Source: Holophagaceae bacterium
Lineage (GTDB): Bacteria > Acidobacteriota > Holophagae > Holophagales > Holophagaceae
Length of the DNA stretch: 64,000 nt
Assembly: GCA_016722505.1 (NCBI GenBank)
Contig: JADKJH010000003.1
Coordinates: 310,001-374,000 of the forward strand
Direction of reading: 5' to 3'
Each line of letters begins with the position of its first letter. The stretch's first letter is position 1. A model generated the notes under the pieces. It worked only from the letters and a program-made list of their open reading frames with translations, was not told the origin of the DNA and did not search any database. The position numbers were made by a program, and so were the translations under genes. Shown here one piece after another: positions 25,387-34,767 of this stretch.

Positions 25387-27177
25387 ATGTCCGTGATCCC
25401 CGAATCAATTGGCAGATACAAGGTTCTGGAACTCCTTGGCCAGGGAGCCATGGGCGCGGTTTACCTGGCTCATGATCCGCTTTTGAAGCGGCGGCTGGCC
25501 ATCAAGGTGGTGAAGGAAACCGGCGATCAACAGAATGGAGCCCTGATACGTTTCCAGCGCGAGGCTGAAATTTCAGCGCGGCTGAACGACCCGAACATCA
25601 TCACCATTTACGATGTGGGCGAGGATCCCGCCACCGGTCCTTTCCTGGCCATGGAGTATGTGGAAGGGAAAAGCCTGGGTTCCCTCATCCGCGGAGATGC
25701 GCTGGATGCCGAGGAGGCGGTGCGGATGCTATTGCAACTGGCCAAGGCCCTGGTGGCGGCCGAAGGCGCTGGCGTGGTGCATCGTGATGTGAAACCCGAA
25801 AACATTCTGGTGAGCAAGGACGGCCGCCTTAAGCTCATGGATTTCGGCATCGCCAAGGGTGATAAATCCAAGCTCACCACAGTCGGGATGATCGTCGGAA
25901 CGCCTTCATACACAGCTCCGGAGCTGCTGAAGGGCGCCGAGGCCACGCCGGCCACGGACCGCTACGCCCTCGCGGTGACAGCCTTTGAGATGTTCTCCGG
26001 CGGACGCATGCCCCACCCGGGGGATACCCTGGGCGCCATCCTCTATCACATCGTCCACGAACCCCCGGTGATTCCCGAAGGCATGGACCCCAGTCTTGCC
26101 AATGTCCTGCGGCGGGCCCTTGATATCAACGCTGCCCTCCGCTACCCCGACACACGGGGATTCCTGCAGGACCTGGCCGCCGCGGCGCGAGTGGGCCCCA
26201 CCTTGCAGGCGGAAGTCGCCGCTATCGCAGTGCCATCGCCGTCATCCCTTGCGGTTCTTCCCGGAGATGAAAAATCCACCATGGCGGTGGATCAGTTATT
26301 TGCTGAAAACCCCTTTGGCGACTCCCAGCCGTTCAATGCGCCCATGAAACCCTTGCGGGAGTCTTCGGGCAAGCTGCTGATGCCGAAAGAACCTAGCAGC
26401 GGCATGGTCCAGGAAGACATCCCCACCGAGGATGCCTTGGCCGCTGTTAACCAGACTGAGCGACGGGCAGTACGGACAGAACCCGAAGAATCCCACGCAG
26501 AGATCATCCCTCCCCAAAGTTTGATGCGGGCTGCCAGTGCCGCAAGCGCGGCTAAGACTGCGGACACCTCGGCGCCGCGAAAAATGGCCTCGGCTCCAGG
26601 CTACCGTTACACCCCCCCGGAACCCTTGGTGGATGCCCACACTTCAGCCAAGGGACTTCCGGCCTCGTTCACCAACTGGGCTATCGGAGCGGGGTTGCTG
26701 ATCCTGGCTCTGGGAGGCTGGGCGTGGCACAGCGCCACAGCCACCCGCAGCCTCCACGTCGAATCTTTCCCTCCGGGCGCCGAAGTGCGCGTGGATGGCC
26801 AGGTTTTGGGTCGAACGACCTTGACTGCTGATGTGAAGGCAAGCGCCAAAGAAATCATCCTGGACCTGCCGTACCACAATCGTGAAACCGTAAAGCTCAA
26901 GCCCAATGAAAACCCTGGGAAAGTGAAGCTGCGGCTGTGGAAGGATTACACCTACGTGCTCAGCGACCCCCCCAATGCCGAGGTCTACGTGGATGGCGCG
27001 CCCAAGGGCCAGACGCCAATTTTTGGCCTCGAACTCCCGGGAGCCTCACGGCGTCAGCAACTCGTGGTGAAGAAGGACGGGTACCGGTCCTGGTCAGGAA
27101 CCCTTGAGCAAGGACGACCTCTCACTGCGCCAATCCGCCTAGTCCCGGAATCCATGAGCGGGGATTCGGGCCGATGA
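25387..27177 (+). CDS. PEGA-type Ser/Thr protein kinase (intact)
   Basis: A membrane-anchored Hanks-type kinase of 596 residues. It has GQGAMGAVYLAHD, LAIKVVKE, HRDVKPENIL (Asp about 134), DFGIAK (Asp about 152), a short activation segment, then GTPSYTAPELL and the DRYALAVTAFEMF helix. A roughly 150-residue Pro/Ser/Glu linker leads to a membrane helix (WAIGAGLLILALGGWAWH, about 440) and two PEGA repeats (HVESFPPGAEVRVDG, LSDPPNAEVYVDG) at the C terminus. ATG 25387 is chosen because MSVIPESIGRYKV aligns with the start of the paralogue at 20.1 kb. It is a paralogue of that gene and useful for judging the other's frameshift and insert. Confidence 0.92.
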   Translation: MSVIPESIGRYKVLELLGQGAMGAVYLAHDPLLKRRLAIKVVKETGDQQNGALIRFQREAEISARLNDPNIITIYDVGEDPATGPFLAMEYVEGKSLGSLIRGDALDAEEAVRMLLQLAKALVAAEGAGVVHRDVKPENILVSKDGRLKLMDFGIAKGDKSKLTTVGMIVGTPSYTAPELLKGAEATPATDRYALAVTAFEMFSGGRMPHPGDTLGAILYHIVHEPPVIPEGMDPSLANVLRRALDINAALRYPDTRGFLQDLAAAARVGPTLQAEVAAIAVPSPSSLAVLPGDEKSTMAVDQLFAENPFGDSQPFNAPMKPLRESSGKLLMPKEPSSGMVQEDIPTEDALAAVNQTERRAVRTEPEESHAEIIPPQSLMRAASAASAAKTADTSAPRKMASAPGYRYTPPEPLVDAHTSAKGLPASFTNWAIGAGLLILALGGWAWHSATATRSLHVESFPPGAEVRVDGQVLGRTTLTADVKASAKEIILDLPYHNRETVKLKPNENPGKVKLRLWKDYTYVLSDPPNAEVYVDGAPKGQTPIFGLELPGASRRQQLVVKKDGYRSWSGTLEQGRPLTAPIRLVPESMSGDSGR

Positions 27178-27223
27178 GCTGTGCTCGCAGGTGGCTTCCG
27201 CAGTGGCCTGCTTGGAGTCGCTC

Positions 27224-28141
27224 ATGACAGGTGAAGCGCTAAAAAAAATAGTGGTGGCCGGTGGATCGGGTCTGGTGGGCATCCCGCTGGTTGAGACCTT
27301 GGTGGCCCAAGGCGAACAAGTTGTTGTACTGAGCCGCGATCCTTCGCGCGTCTCGCTTCCGACGGGCGCCACAGGCTGCGGCTATGAGGATCTTATGGGT
27401 GCCTTGGAGGGCGCGGAGGCGGTCATCAACCTTGCGGGCGCCAGCATCGCGGGAAGGCGATGGACCGAAGCCTATAAACGTGAATTGGTGGAAAGTCGCG
27501 TGGGGCTCACATCTCGCTTGGTGGCCGCCATGGCTAAATGCGCCCACAAACCCAAGGCGCTGGTGAACGCATCGGCCATCGGATTCTACGGACCCCGAAA
27601 AGGCGAACCCATTTCCGAACAGGATGATGAAGGCGAAGGATTCCTTCCAACCCTTTGCGCCGCCTGGGAAAGGGCTGCTGATGAAGCTTTGAGGCACGAC
27701 ATCCGTGTGGTGAAGATCCGCAGCGGTGTGGTGCTCACGCGGAGCGGTGGTGCCTTGGCGAAGCTGGTGTTGCCGATGAAACTTTTTCAAGGCGCCAAGT
27801 TGGGCCACGGCCAGCAGGGATTCTCATGGATCCACCTCGACGACATCGTGGGCCTCTACCTTGAGGCCGCGAAAAATCCAGCCTGGAGCGGCGCCATCAA
27901 CGGCACCGCGCCGCGCCCCTTGACCAATGAAACCTTCACGCGCTTGCTCGGTGCGCGGCTGCATCGTCCCATTATGCCTATCCCTTCTTTCATCACTGAG
28001 ATAGGAGTCAAAGTTCTATTGGGTGAAATGGCCTCGGAAGTCTTGGAAGGGGCCTTCGTGATCCCGGAGCGGGCCCTGAAATTGGGCTACACCTTCAAGT
28101 TCGAGAAGGCCGAGGACGCGCTGGCGGATCTGCTGGATTGA
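27224..28141 (+). CDS. TIGR01777-family NAD(P)-dependent epimerase/oxidoreductase
   Basis: An extended SDR of the TIGR01777 (YfcH/SulA-like) family, 305 residues. It has VVAGGSGLVGIPLVETL (Rossmann loop), VINLAGASIAGRRWTEAYK, SR..TSRLVAAM, NASAIGFYG with the catalytic Tyr, and the family-typical GFSWIHLDDIVGLYLEA and GAINGTAPRPLTNETFTRLLGARLHRP blocks. ATG 27224 follows TTGGAG with 8-nt spacing. Substrate unknown. It lies 46 nt downstream of the kinase and converges on the cyclophilin gene. Confidence 0.88.
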   Translation: MTGEALKKIVVAGGSGLVGIPLVETLVAQGEQVVVLSRDPSRVSLPTGATGCGYEDLMGALEGAEAVINLAGASIAGRRWTEAYKRELVESRVGLTSRLVAAMAKCAHKPKALVNASAIGFYGPRKGEPISEQDDEGEGFLPTLCAAWERAADEALRHDIRVVKIRSGVVLTRSGGALAKLVLPMKLFQGAKLGHGQQGFSWIHLDDIVGLYLEAAKNPAWSGAINGTAPRPLTNETFTRLLGARLHRPIMPIPSFITEIGVKVLLGEMASEVLEGAFVIPERALKLGYTFKFEKAEDALADLLD

Positions 28142-28147
28142 TGCTGA

Positions 28148-29986
28148 TTATTTCAGTACCTCCACCCGATCGATCTTCGCGCCCAGTTCCAGGTCGTCGA
28201 GGATTTTCATGGCCCGGTCAAGGTCCTCCACTTCACCCATCCGTGTGTACTTCCCGGTGAGATGCGGGGTGGCATTGGTGGTGATGAAGAACTGCGAGCC
28301 GCCGGTGTCCTTGCCGGATAGCGCCATGCCCACGCTGCCGGGGCCGTACCAGTTCAAGCTGTCCTCGCAGCGCACGGAGTAGCCAGGGCCGCCGTCCATG
28401 GTGTCGTAGGGCGAACCCATCTGCACTACGAAGTCCGGCACCACCCGTGGCACCAAGCGTCCGTTGAAGAAGCCCTTGCGGGCCAGCATTGTGATGTTTG
28501 CGACATTGATGGGTGCGACTGTGGGATCCAGTCGCAGGGTCACGATTCGCTTGCCGGAATAGGTGATGCGAAGGCGCAGGGGCTTGCCGGCCGAAGCCAA
28601 TCGTTCCGCCTCGGCGAGCAAGGCCTTCTCGCGTTCATTGGGTTCTGGCGCGGTGGGCCATGGGGTGGTGAGGTCGAGCTTCAACAATTGTTGGTAGGCG
28701 AGGTAGCGGCAGGCCCAATCCGGATGCTGGAGCCAGGGCTTCAGCACCTCGATCTGTTTTTCCTTCGGCAGCTTCCAGCGTGAGTAACTCTCGATGAGGG
28801 TTTGCTGTGGCTCCAGATCGCGATCTTTCCATGTGAACTGGGTGAGGGCATCCAAATCGGCTGGTGCGACCGGGAGGTCCTCGATGGCAGCGGAGCGGGC
28901 GATGGGGGAGGAACCTTGAAGCAAAGCGGATTGAACTTGTCCGGCAGCTGAGGAGTGCCATTTTTTCAAAGATGGCATCAGCGCGGTTCGCACCAACGGA
29001 TCCTCATAGCCATTCAGGAAGGTTTCAGCGATGGCCTTGGCCATTGAATCCGGTGACCTGGACAATGCGGCACCCCAAGACTGGATGTAGATTGGCGGAT
29101 AATCCCTAAACCCTCCATTCAACCAATCGAGGACTCCAGCACTCACGGTTCCATCAGGAAAACCATCGAGCCACCGTTGGAACAACCCGCTTCTCAATCC
29201 CGGTGGAATGAATGATGGCGGGTCCCCAAGCCCTAGAGCGGCCCTTATGTCAGTATTCCCCATTCCCAGAACCGCATGGTTTTCCTGGCTGACGAATAGC
29301 GCATTCAAGCCGGGATGCAATTCCTTCCTTTGTTCCCAAGGAGCGCGGTTCCACGCGTCCATCAGGGATATGACAGCCCCGGGAGTCGCCGGAACCAGCG
29401 GCAGCAATTCCTTTTCCTTCCCCGCCATCACCAGCCGCAGCCGCGCGGCCTGGGCGCGGACGGGCTCCACCTTGCCTTCCTTGTCCAGGGCATTTAAAAA
29501 GGCCTGAAGTCCCTTCGAGACCTCTCCACCTTGCAGCCTTGCGGTGGCGATGTTGGCGTCCAGGTACAAATGCTTGGGCCAAGTTTTGGCGTCTTCGGGT
29601 TTCAGACCATCCAGCGCGTTTAGGGCTTTGGGGCTCTTCAAGCGATTGAGAAAATGCAGGGCCGTGAAGCGTTCCTGGGGCGTCTTCGCTTCTTTTGCCT
29701 TGGCCTCCCAGATTTCGATGGTCGGAATTTCCAGTTCCGGAGGCAGCAGCTTGGGCATGCCCGGTGCGCCGATTCGCTGCAAGGTGAGCTTGTAGCGCTC
29801 GCGGTCGGCTTTGGGCAGCGCATCTACTTTGAGATTCGGCGCGGCGCGCAACCACTCACTCCAGATGGCGTCGTGGACCGTGAAATGCGAGGCATCGCCC
29901 AAGGGTTTATGAACAGGCTGGGAATGGGCGAATCCAGCAACCAAGACAAAGGGCAGGCATTTCTGGAAGGATGGAACGCGGAGCAT
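28148..29986 (-). CDS. Exported cyclophilin-type peptidyl-prolyl isomerase with large N-terminal helical domain
   Basis: A 612-residue protein: signal peptide (KCLPFVLVAGFAHS), about 400 residues of helical repeat-like sequence, then a C-terminal cyclophilin domain (about 470-612) with RLVPRVVPDFVVQMGSP, GPGSVGMALSGKDTGGSQFFI and HLTGKYTRMGEV. It should catalyse proline isomerisation in the periplasm, with the N-terminal part acting as a binding scaffold. Two ATGs (29992, 29986) are possible; AAGGA has proper spacing (7 nt) only to 29986. The start is 4 nt from the ATG of the divergent GT9 gene, so each promoter must lie within the other gene. Confidence 0.85.
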   Translation of the reverse strand: MLRVPSFQKCLPFVLVAGFAHSQPVHKPLGDASHFTVHDAIWSEWLRAAPNLKVDALPKADRERYKLTLQRIGAPGMPKLLPPELEIPTIEIWEAKAKEAKTPQERFTALHFLNRLKSPKALNALDGLKPEDAKTWPKHLYLDANIATARLQGGEVSKGLQAFLNALDKEGKVEPVRAQAARLRLVMAGKEKELLPLVPATPGAVISLMDAWNRAPWEQRKELHPGLNALFVSQENHAVLGMGNTDIRAALGLGDPPSFIPPGLRSGLFQRWLDGFPDGTVSAGVLDWLNGGFRDYPPIYIQSWGAALSRSPDSMAKAIAETFLNGYEDPLVRTALMPSLKKWHSSAAGQVQSALLQGSSPIARSAAIEDLPVAPADLDALTQFTWKDRDLEPQQTLIESYSRWKLPKEKQIEVLKPWLQHPDWACRYLAYQQLLKLDLTTPWPTAPEPNEREKALLAEAERLASAGKPLRLRITYSGKRIVTLRLDPTVAPINVANITMLARKGFFNGRLVPRVVPDFVVQMGSPYDTMDGGPGYSVRCEDSLNWYGPGSVGMALSGKDTGGSQFFITTNATPHLTGKYTRMGEVEDLDRAMKILDDLELGAKIDRVEVLK

Positions 29987-29990
29987 ATGC

Positions 29991-31013
29991 ATGTCCTTGG
30001 ATCGATCTTCAATTGTAGGGGATATCCCTCAGAAGGCCGTCTGGGTGCGCGTACCCCGTTTCATCGGCGATTCCATGATGATCCATCAAGCGCTGGAGCC
30101 CTTGCGCGCTACGGGCGTTCCGCTGGTGGCGTGGGGTTCTGCGCATCTTATGGAATTATTCGAAGGCAGTACCGCTTTCAATGCCGTGTATGCCGATCCC
30201 ATTGGCAAGCCCGGGGCCATGGAATCCGTTAAGGTCCTGCGGAAATACAAAGCCGCAGCCGTGATCAACCTGCCCAGAAGCACCCGAGCCCTACTGGCGG
30301 CCTACTTGGCTCGCGTGCCTGTGCGCCTGGGCTGGCGCGAGGCCGGGGGACGCGTGATGGCCACGGGCTCTCTTCAATTCAAAGGCCTGAAAGGGCATCA
30401 GGTCGAGCGCTATCACGCACTCATCCATAAAGGCTTTCCGAATCTCGGCGATGTGATCCACCGGCCTTTCCGACCGCGGCCAGAGGCCGAAGCGCAGGCG
30501 GTGGAAGCCCTCCGCGAATACAACCTAGAAGGCCGATTTATACTCCTTTCACTTGGCGCCATGTCCTGGAACAAGCGCCTGGGCACTGCGGTATGGGTGG
30601 ATCTGATCCATCGGCTGCTGGGCCAGGGCATCCGTTTCGCGATGATCGGCGGCAGCGGCGAGGATGAACGCCAAGCCCAGGCCATCACAGAATTTGTGCC
30701 GGGCATCGTGGACCTTACTGGGCTCTACCCGCTTTCCACCACCGCAGCATTGGTGGCTCGCGCTGCGGTAGTTGTGGCCAACGACAGCGGCATCGGTCAC
30801 ATGGCCGCCGCCTGCCAGGTGCCGGTAATTTCGATTTTCGGCCCCACCACTCCCGCAGTTTCGGCGCCCTACAGCCAGGCCACCACCGTGCTTCAAAAAG
30901 CTGGCCTGGACTGCCTGGGCTGCCATCGTTTTGATTGCCCCGTGGAAGGCCATCCCTGCATGAACGCTATCGAAGCCCAGCGGATCTTTGAAGCGGTAAA
31001 GGCGTATCTATGA
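29991..31013 (+). CDS. GT9 (ADP-heptose:LPS heptosyltransferase-like) glycosyltransferase
   Basis: A 340-residue GT-B enzyme of the WaaF/WaaC family that adds heptose (or a related sugar) to the LPS core. It shows VWVRVPRFIGDSMM, INLPRSTRALLAAYLARVP, FILLSLGAMSWNKR, VDLTGLYPLSTTAALVARA, and the donor-site VANDSGIGHMAAACQVP with IFGPTTP. GGAG lies 7 nt before ATG 29991. This is the first gene of the glycan region up to 38 kb and looks intact. Confidence 0.88.
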   Translation: MSLDRSSIVGDIPQKAVWVRVPRFIGDSMMIHQALEPLRATGVPLVAWGSAHLMELFEGSTAFNAVYADPIGKPGAMESVKVLRKYKAAAVINLPRSTRALLAAYLARVPVRLGWREAGGRVMATGSLQFKGLKGHQVERYHALIHKGFPNLGDVIHRPFRPRPEAEAQAVEALREYNLEGRFILLSLGAMSWNKRLGTAVWVDLIHRLLGQGIRFAMIGGSGEDERQAQAITEFVPGIVDLTGLYPLSTTAALVARAAVVVANDSGIGHMAAACQVPVISIFGPTTPAVSAPYSQATTVLQKAGLDCLGCHRFDCPVEGHPCMNAIEAQRIFEAVKAYL

Positions 31014-31080
31014 GCCTGATGTGTACGCGGGCTGACCAGGTGCAGGCACAGAGCTAGCGGCCCTTGGCTGCGGGTTTCCT

Positions 31081-31962
31081 CTACATCATGGCCCTCAGGC
31101 TCTGTTCGAGGCTCAAAACAGGTTTCCATCCCGTGTCCTGCTTCAGGCGAGCGGGGGATCCCACGAGGAAAGGGATGTCATTCGAGGAATTCGGCCTGCC
31201 TTCAAACACAACCTCGCGTTTGGAGCCAAGGAGCTGTAGCACCACGTTGACCAGGTCACCGATGCTCCGACCTGTTCCAGTACTGACATTGAATGTGGGG
31301 TGCTTGGGGGAATCCAGTTCGAGGATGGCCAGGTAGGCAGCAGCCACATCCCGTACGTCAATGAAATCCCGCACGCTATTCATGCCCTGCATCCGCACTG
31401 GCCCAATTTCATCTTTGGTAGAGGCAAGGCGCCGCAGCAGGGAGGGAATCACCAACTCCGGCCGCTGATGAGGCCCCAGATGGTTGAATGGACGTGCGAT
31501 GCGGATGTCGAGCTTCTGAACGTAATGGGGCGCAAGTTGCTCCGCCAGGTGCTTGCTCAGGCCATAACGGCCCTAGGGAACAATAGGGCCGTCTTCCACT
31601 CGTGCTACGTCCGAGGGCGCATACACATGGCAGCTGGAAACCAGTAGGATTCGGGCCTCCTGTAGATGCTCCAGGAGGTTCAAGGTCATGGCGACGTTCT
31701 GCACCACTGGGGCCGTGGTGGTGAAAAGGCTGGGGACTGACGCTCGGGCCAAGTGGATCACACCGTGCCAGTGCCTGGGCACCGCCGCCAACGATGCCGG
31801 ATCCGAGAGGTCCGCATAAATTGGCTCCACGAGGGGAGGAAGCTCAATGCCAAACGACCCGCGTTGCAGCGCGGAGACCCGGAAACCCCGCTCGATGAGC
31901 AGGCTCGCCATATACTGGCCCACGAATCCGGAAGCACCGGTGATGGGGATTCGCCGTTTCAT
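31081..31962 (-). pseudogene. NAD-dependent sugar epimerase/reductase, interrupted by an in-frame TAG
   Basis: An extended SDR, 293 codons from ATG 31962 to TAG 31081, interrupted once by TAG at 31573-31575. The first part has the NAD loop (ITGASGFVGQYMASLL) and VSSCHVYAPS; after the stop the same frame continues with GRYGLSKHLAEQLAP (catalytic Tyr-x-x-x-Lys), RPFNHLGPHQRPEL, NSVRDFIDVRDVAAAYL and a GWKP..SLEQSLRAMM end. A single C-to-T change (CAG to TAG) would explain it. The nearest recognisable type is GDP-6-deoxy-4-keto-mannose reductase (Rmd)-like, but this is tentative. TAG is a normal stop elsewhere in the window (tlyA), so recoding is unlikely. Confidence 0.78.
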
Positions 31963-32062
31963 GCGAAGGCATCCTTTCCCCGCTGATGATCCGGCCTGGG
32001 ATAGTTCATGCGCGTTTGTAATAAGCGGTGCGGTTTGGAACTTGGGTGCGGAATTGGCATCG

Positions 32063-32901
32063 TCATGAGATTCCCCCATGGTCGCGCATCCAAAGGGTTC
32101 GCGCTTCTGTGTATATGCCAGCGTAGGTTTGAGCCGCCCGGTCCCAGGTGCGGGCAGCGCTGGCGATGAGAGCCTGGGCGGCGAGTCCCTTCCGAAGGTT
32201 CTCATCAAGCCATAGGCGCTTCAGGGCTTGGGCCATGTTGGCCACATCCAGGCCGTCGAAGAGCAGCCCCGCATCGCTCACGGCTTCAGGAATGCCGCAG
32301 GCACGCGAAGTTGCGAGCGGCGACCCCAAAGCCATGGCCTCAAAAACCGGGATGCCAGACCAGCCTTCAAATGGCGTTGGAATCACGGTCATCCGCGCGA
32401 TTCGATAGACGTTTTGCACGTCCTGCAAGGGAATCACCTCCAGTAACTGCAGCTGTTCGCCCAGACCGAGTTCCACGGCTTTGGTCTAGAGGGCCTTGAA
32501 GTTCTCGTTTTGATGGCCGGTTGAGACCATGGGAATGACGACACCCTGGGCTTTAAGGCGATGCAGTGCTTCAAGAAGCCGCGTGTGGTTCCTATGGGGC
32601 CAGGTTTGGGCTTGGTAGAACGCAATGGGGCTTCGGAATGCCATAGGGTCCGCGGACCGCTTGTAGCTCGGACACTGGCTGGGCCGGCCCCTCTGGCTTG
32701 GTGGGCCCGAGGGGCGCCACGCAGACTTTGGATTCGGGGATGTCCAAGTGGTTCAGAACGTCTCGTTTGGTCCCTTCGTCCACCACGCAAACTGCCGTGG
32801 CGGCCCCGGGCAGAGGTCAGGTAATGGGTCTTGCGCCGCTTGAGGTCTTCCGGCGTGAAATTATGGGAAATGCTTGGCTGAATGTCTTTGTTGAGCAACA
32901 T
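32063..32901 (-). pseudogene. C-terminal part of a GT4 glycosyltransferase, decayed
   Basis: The remains of a GT4 enzyme spread over three frames. The first piece (HNFTPEDLKRRKTHYLTSA) continues after a one-base shift in a GGGG run near 32800 as VCVVDEGTKRDVLNHLDIPESK and VCVAPLGPTKP. A second shift near 32640 leads to IAFYQAQTWPHRNHTRLLEA, then TAG at 32487-32489 (again CAG to TAG possible). It ends with the donor-site domain: VIPTPFEGWSGIPVFEAMAL and CGIPEAVSDAGLLF. The 5' side stops where GC content falls sharply at about 32905. The N-terminal half may be the fragment at 36256-36734. Confidence 0.75.
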
Positions 32902-33468
32902 TTAGGTGGGCTGTACTCAGGATTTGTTTTCCTTGACATTACTTCATGTATTCGCTTATCGTCAAAATCACCATTTATGTGCCAGATCAACAAATATTGT
33001 TTTAATTGATTATAAATTGTACTGCTTAAGGATTATTAATGAGAAGTATTGTAGTTCCAATAATGTCCCACCAAATTACAAGCCCCGCCTTTAGTGTGGA
33101 ATACAAGTTGTCAGAGGTGATTCGTTGGGTTGTGTGGAAGGGGCCGTAGGCGACCGAGTCACAGCCCAACGGCGTGGGCTCGGAGGGGGGATGTTCCCAA
33201 GTGAGGTGTGCGACCTTTAGTGTTTGCCGTCACCACGCCATCCTCATGGCCACTCGCCTTATTTCTGCATGGCCATTGAACCAATTCAGGTTCAGGCATT
33301 CGTTCCTGTACCAGCCAGCGTAGTACTCGCGCGTCTTGATCTTTACTTGATCGACCTTGTTTGACTAGGCAGTGAGTAATTTACCCTTTAGACTTCGCTT
33401 AATCATCTAATCTCATGAAATTAATATCCTTGCAACAATATCATTCTTGTTTTGTTTTAGGAGGACCA
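32902..33468. other. Low-GC island edge with no intact gene
   Basis: Base composition changes abruptly at about 32905 from GC-rich coding to AT-rich DNA. The stretch holds a transposase scrap (33230-33366), a GC-richer patch around 33110-33250 and, at its right end, AGGAGG (33459-33464) for the FG-GAP gene. Many in-frame stops rule out a long gene. Confidence 0.65.
33230..33366 (-). mobile_element. IS3-type transposase remnant
   Basis: A 45-codon minus-strand frame between two stops includes WYRNECLNLNWF, which matches the (R/N)DECLN..WF block containing the third catalytic residue (Glu) of IS3-family OrfB integrases. Nothing upstream of that block survives, and no inverted repeats were seen. 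It marks an old insertion or deletion at the island edge. Confidence 0.5.
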
Positions 33469-34551
33469 ATGAAAAATATATTTCAATTTATTTTGTCCAT
33501 AGGCCTTTGTCTTTTTTGCTCTGCCCAGACTTCCGCTAACAAGTTTCAGGTTCAGACTTGGTTAACTCAAGGGGGGTATCAATATCCCAATTCCGAGCAA
33601 TGGGTTGCGGGAGACTTCAATGGTGATGGCCGCTGTGATGTAGCTAGGATCTTGAATGATGGCGGGTTGGCGTCAATCGACGTTTTCTTATCGACCGGCA
33701 ATAACACATTTGTGAAGCAACGGTGGGCGACAAGGCAAGGTGGTTTCTGGAATGCACAGAAGTGGTTTGCTGGGGATTTCAATGGAGATGGTCAATGTGA
33801 TCTAGCGAATGTCTTCAATGAAGGTGGATACGCTTCGATCGATGTTCATGCTTCCAGTGGTAACTCTTTTGGAATTCAACGGTGGGCGACAAGGCAAGGT
33901 GGATTCTGGGACGCACAACAATGGATGGCCGGAGACTTTAATGGCGATAGCAGGTGTGACCTAGCAAACGTTTTTTCCGATGGTGGTAGGGCCTCAATTG
34001 ATGTTCACTCAAGTACGGGAAACTCATTCGGAATTCAACGATGGGCCACTCGCCAAGGCGATTTTTGGAATAATCAAAGGTGGAGTGCTGGTGACTTTAA
34101 TGGTGATGGTTTTTGTGATATTGTAAATTCGTTCGACGATAATAATTTAACATCTATAGATGTTCACCTATCCACAGGAAGTTTATTTGGGATTCAGCGT
34201 TGGGTGACACAATGCGATAGAAAGGGTCAGTTGCTCGTGGGTAACTTTAATTTTGATACCCATAGCGATGTGGCTTATTTGAAGTTTATTAACGGTAAAT
34301 ACAATGATCAAACTGGCTCTTATGATCTCATAGATACCAAGGCCATTTGCCTATCAGATATATTGACTTTAAATAGATTCTTGTTGCAACCTTTAGATCA
34401 ATTTACTCTTTTTGCGCCAGGTAACCTTCAATCTGGACCTGTCCCATCTTTCATTCGTGCTGGTGATTTTAATGGCGATGGGTTTTGCGATATAGCTTAT
34501 TTTTATGGAGATGGGCGAATTGATGTCCATGTCAACTCTGGCCAGTATTAG
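33469..34551 (+). CDS. Exported FG-GAP/VCBS-repeat protein
   Basis: A secreted 360-residue protein with signal peptide (NIFQFILSIGLCLFCSAQTSA) at ATG 33469 behind a strong AGGAGG. It carries about six copies of a 45-55-residue repeat around the calcium-binding-like core AGDFNGDGxCD(L/I/V)A, alternating with IDVHxSTGNSFGIQRWATRQ. These should form a beta-propeller blade set used for binding sugars or proteins. Base composition and codon use are distinctly AT-richer than the flanks, pointing to recent acquisition. It stands alone with its own hairpin downstream. The function (adhesin, lectin or toxin-like) is unknown. Confidence 0.85.
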   Translation: MKNIFQFILSIGLCLFCSAQTSANKFQVQTWLTQGGYQYPNSEQWVAGDFNGDGRCDVARILNDGGLASIDVFLSTGNNTFVKQRWATRQGGFWNAQKWFAGDFNGDGQCDLANVFNEGGYASIDVHASSGNSFGIQRWATRQGGFWDAQQWMAGDFNGDSRCDLANVFSDGGRASIDVHSSTGNSFGIQRWATRQGDFWNNQRWSAGDFNGDGFCDIVNSFDDNNLTSIDVHLSTGSLFGIQRWVTQCDRKGQLLVGNFNFDTHSDVAYLKFINGKYNDQTGSYDLIDTKAICLSDILTLNRFLLQPLDQFTLFAPGNLQSGPVPSFIRAGDFNGDGFCDIAYFYGDGRIDVHVNSGQY

Positions 34552-34580
34552 TTCTTTGAACCATTAAACAAAACGGCACT

Positions 34581-34603
34581 GGGCCCGGGGGTTCTCCGGG
34601 CCC
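34581..34603 (+). terminator. Hairpin downstream of the FG-GAP gene
   Basis: GGGCCCGG (34581-34588) pairs with CCGGGCCC (34596-34603) around a 7-nt loop; flanking GGCA/TGCC can extend the stem. Its strong GC stem stands out in AT-rich DNA. The T-content after it is modest. Confidence 0.6.
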
Positions 34604-34767
34604 TGCCTTTGCTGGTTCCATGAATTCAACTTTTAGTTGTTAGACTGTTAATCGTATTACTGTTGATTCTTGAAGTAGTAATATTTTTAAAAATCAACAA
34701 CTTAGAGATTAATTGGATATACTTTACAAATACTTATTAAGAGTAGCTGTTAGGTGGAAAAATCTCA

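Noticed and set aside
31573..31575. TAG as a recoded amino acid (pyrrolysine-like)
   Set aside because: TAG ends several normal genes in the window (tlyA, fbaA, rpoD) and the neighbouring GT4 gene has frameshifts too, so decay is simpler.
32561..32824. Plus-strand 87-codon frame over the GT4 remnant
   Set aside because: It is a shadow of the decayed minus-strand gene, whose GT4 motifs are clear.
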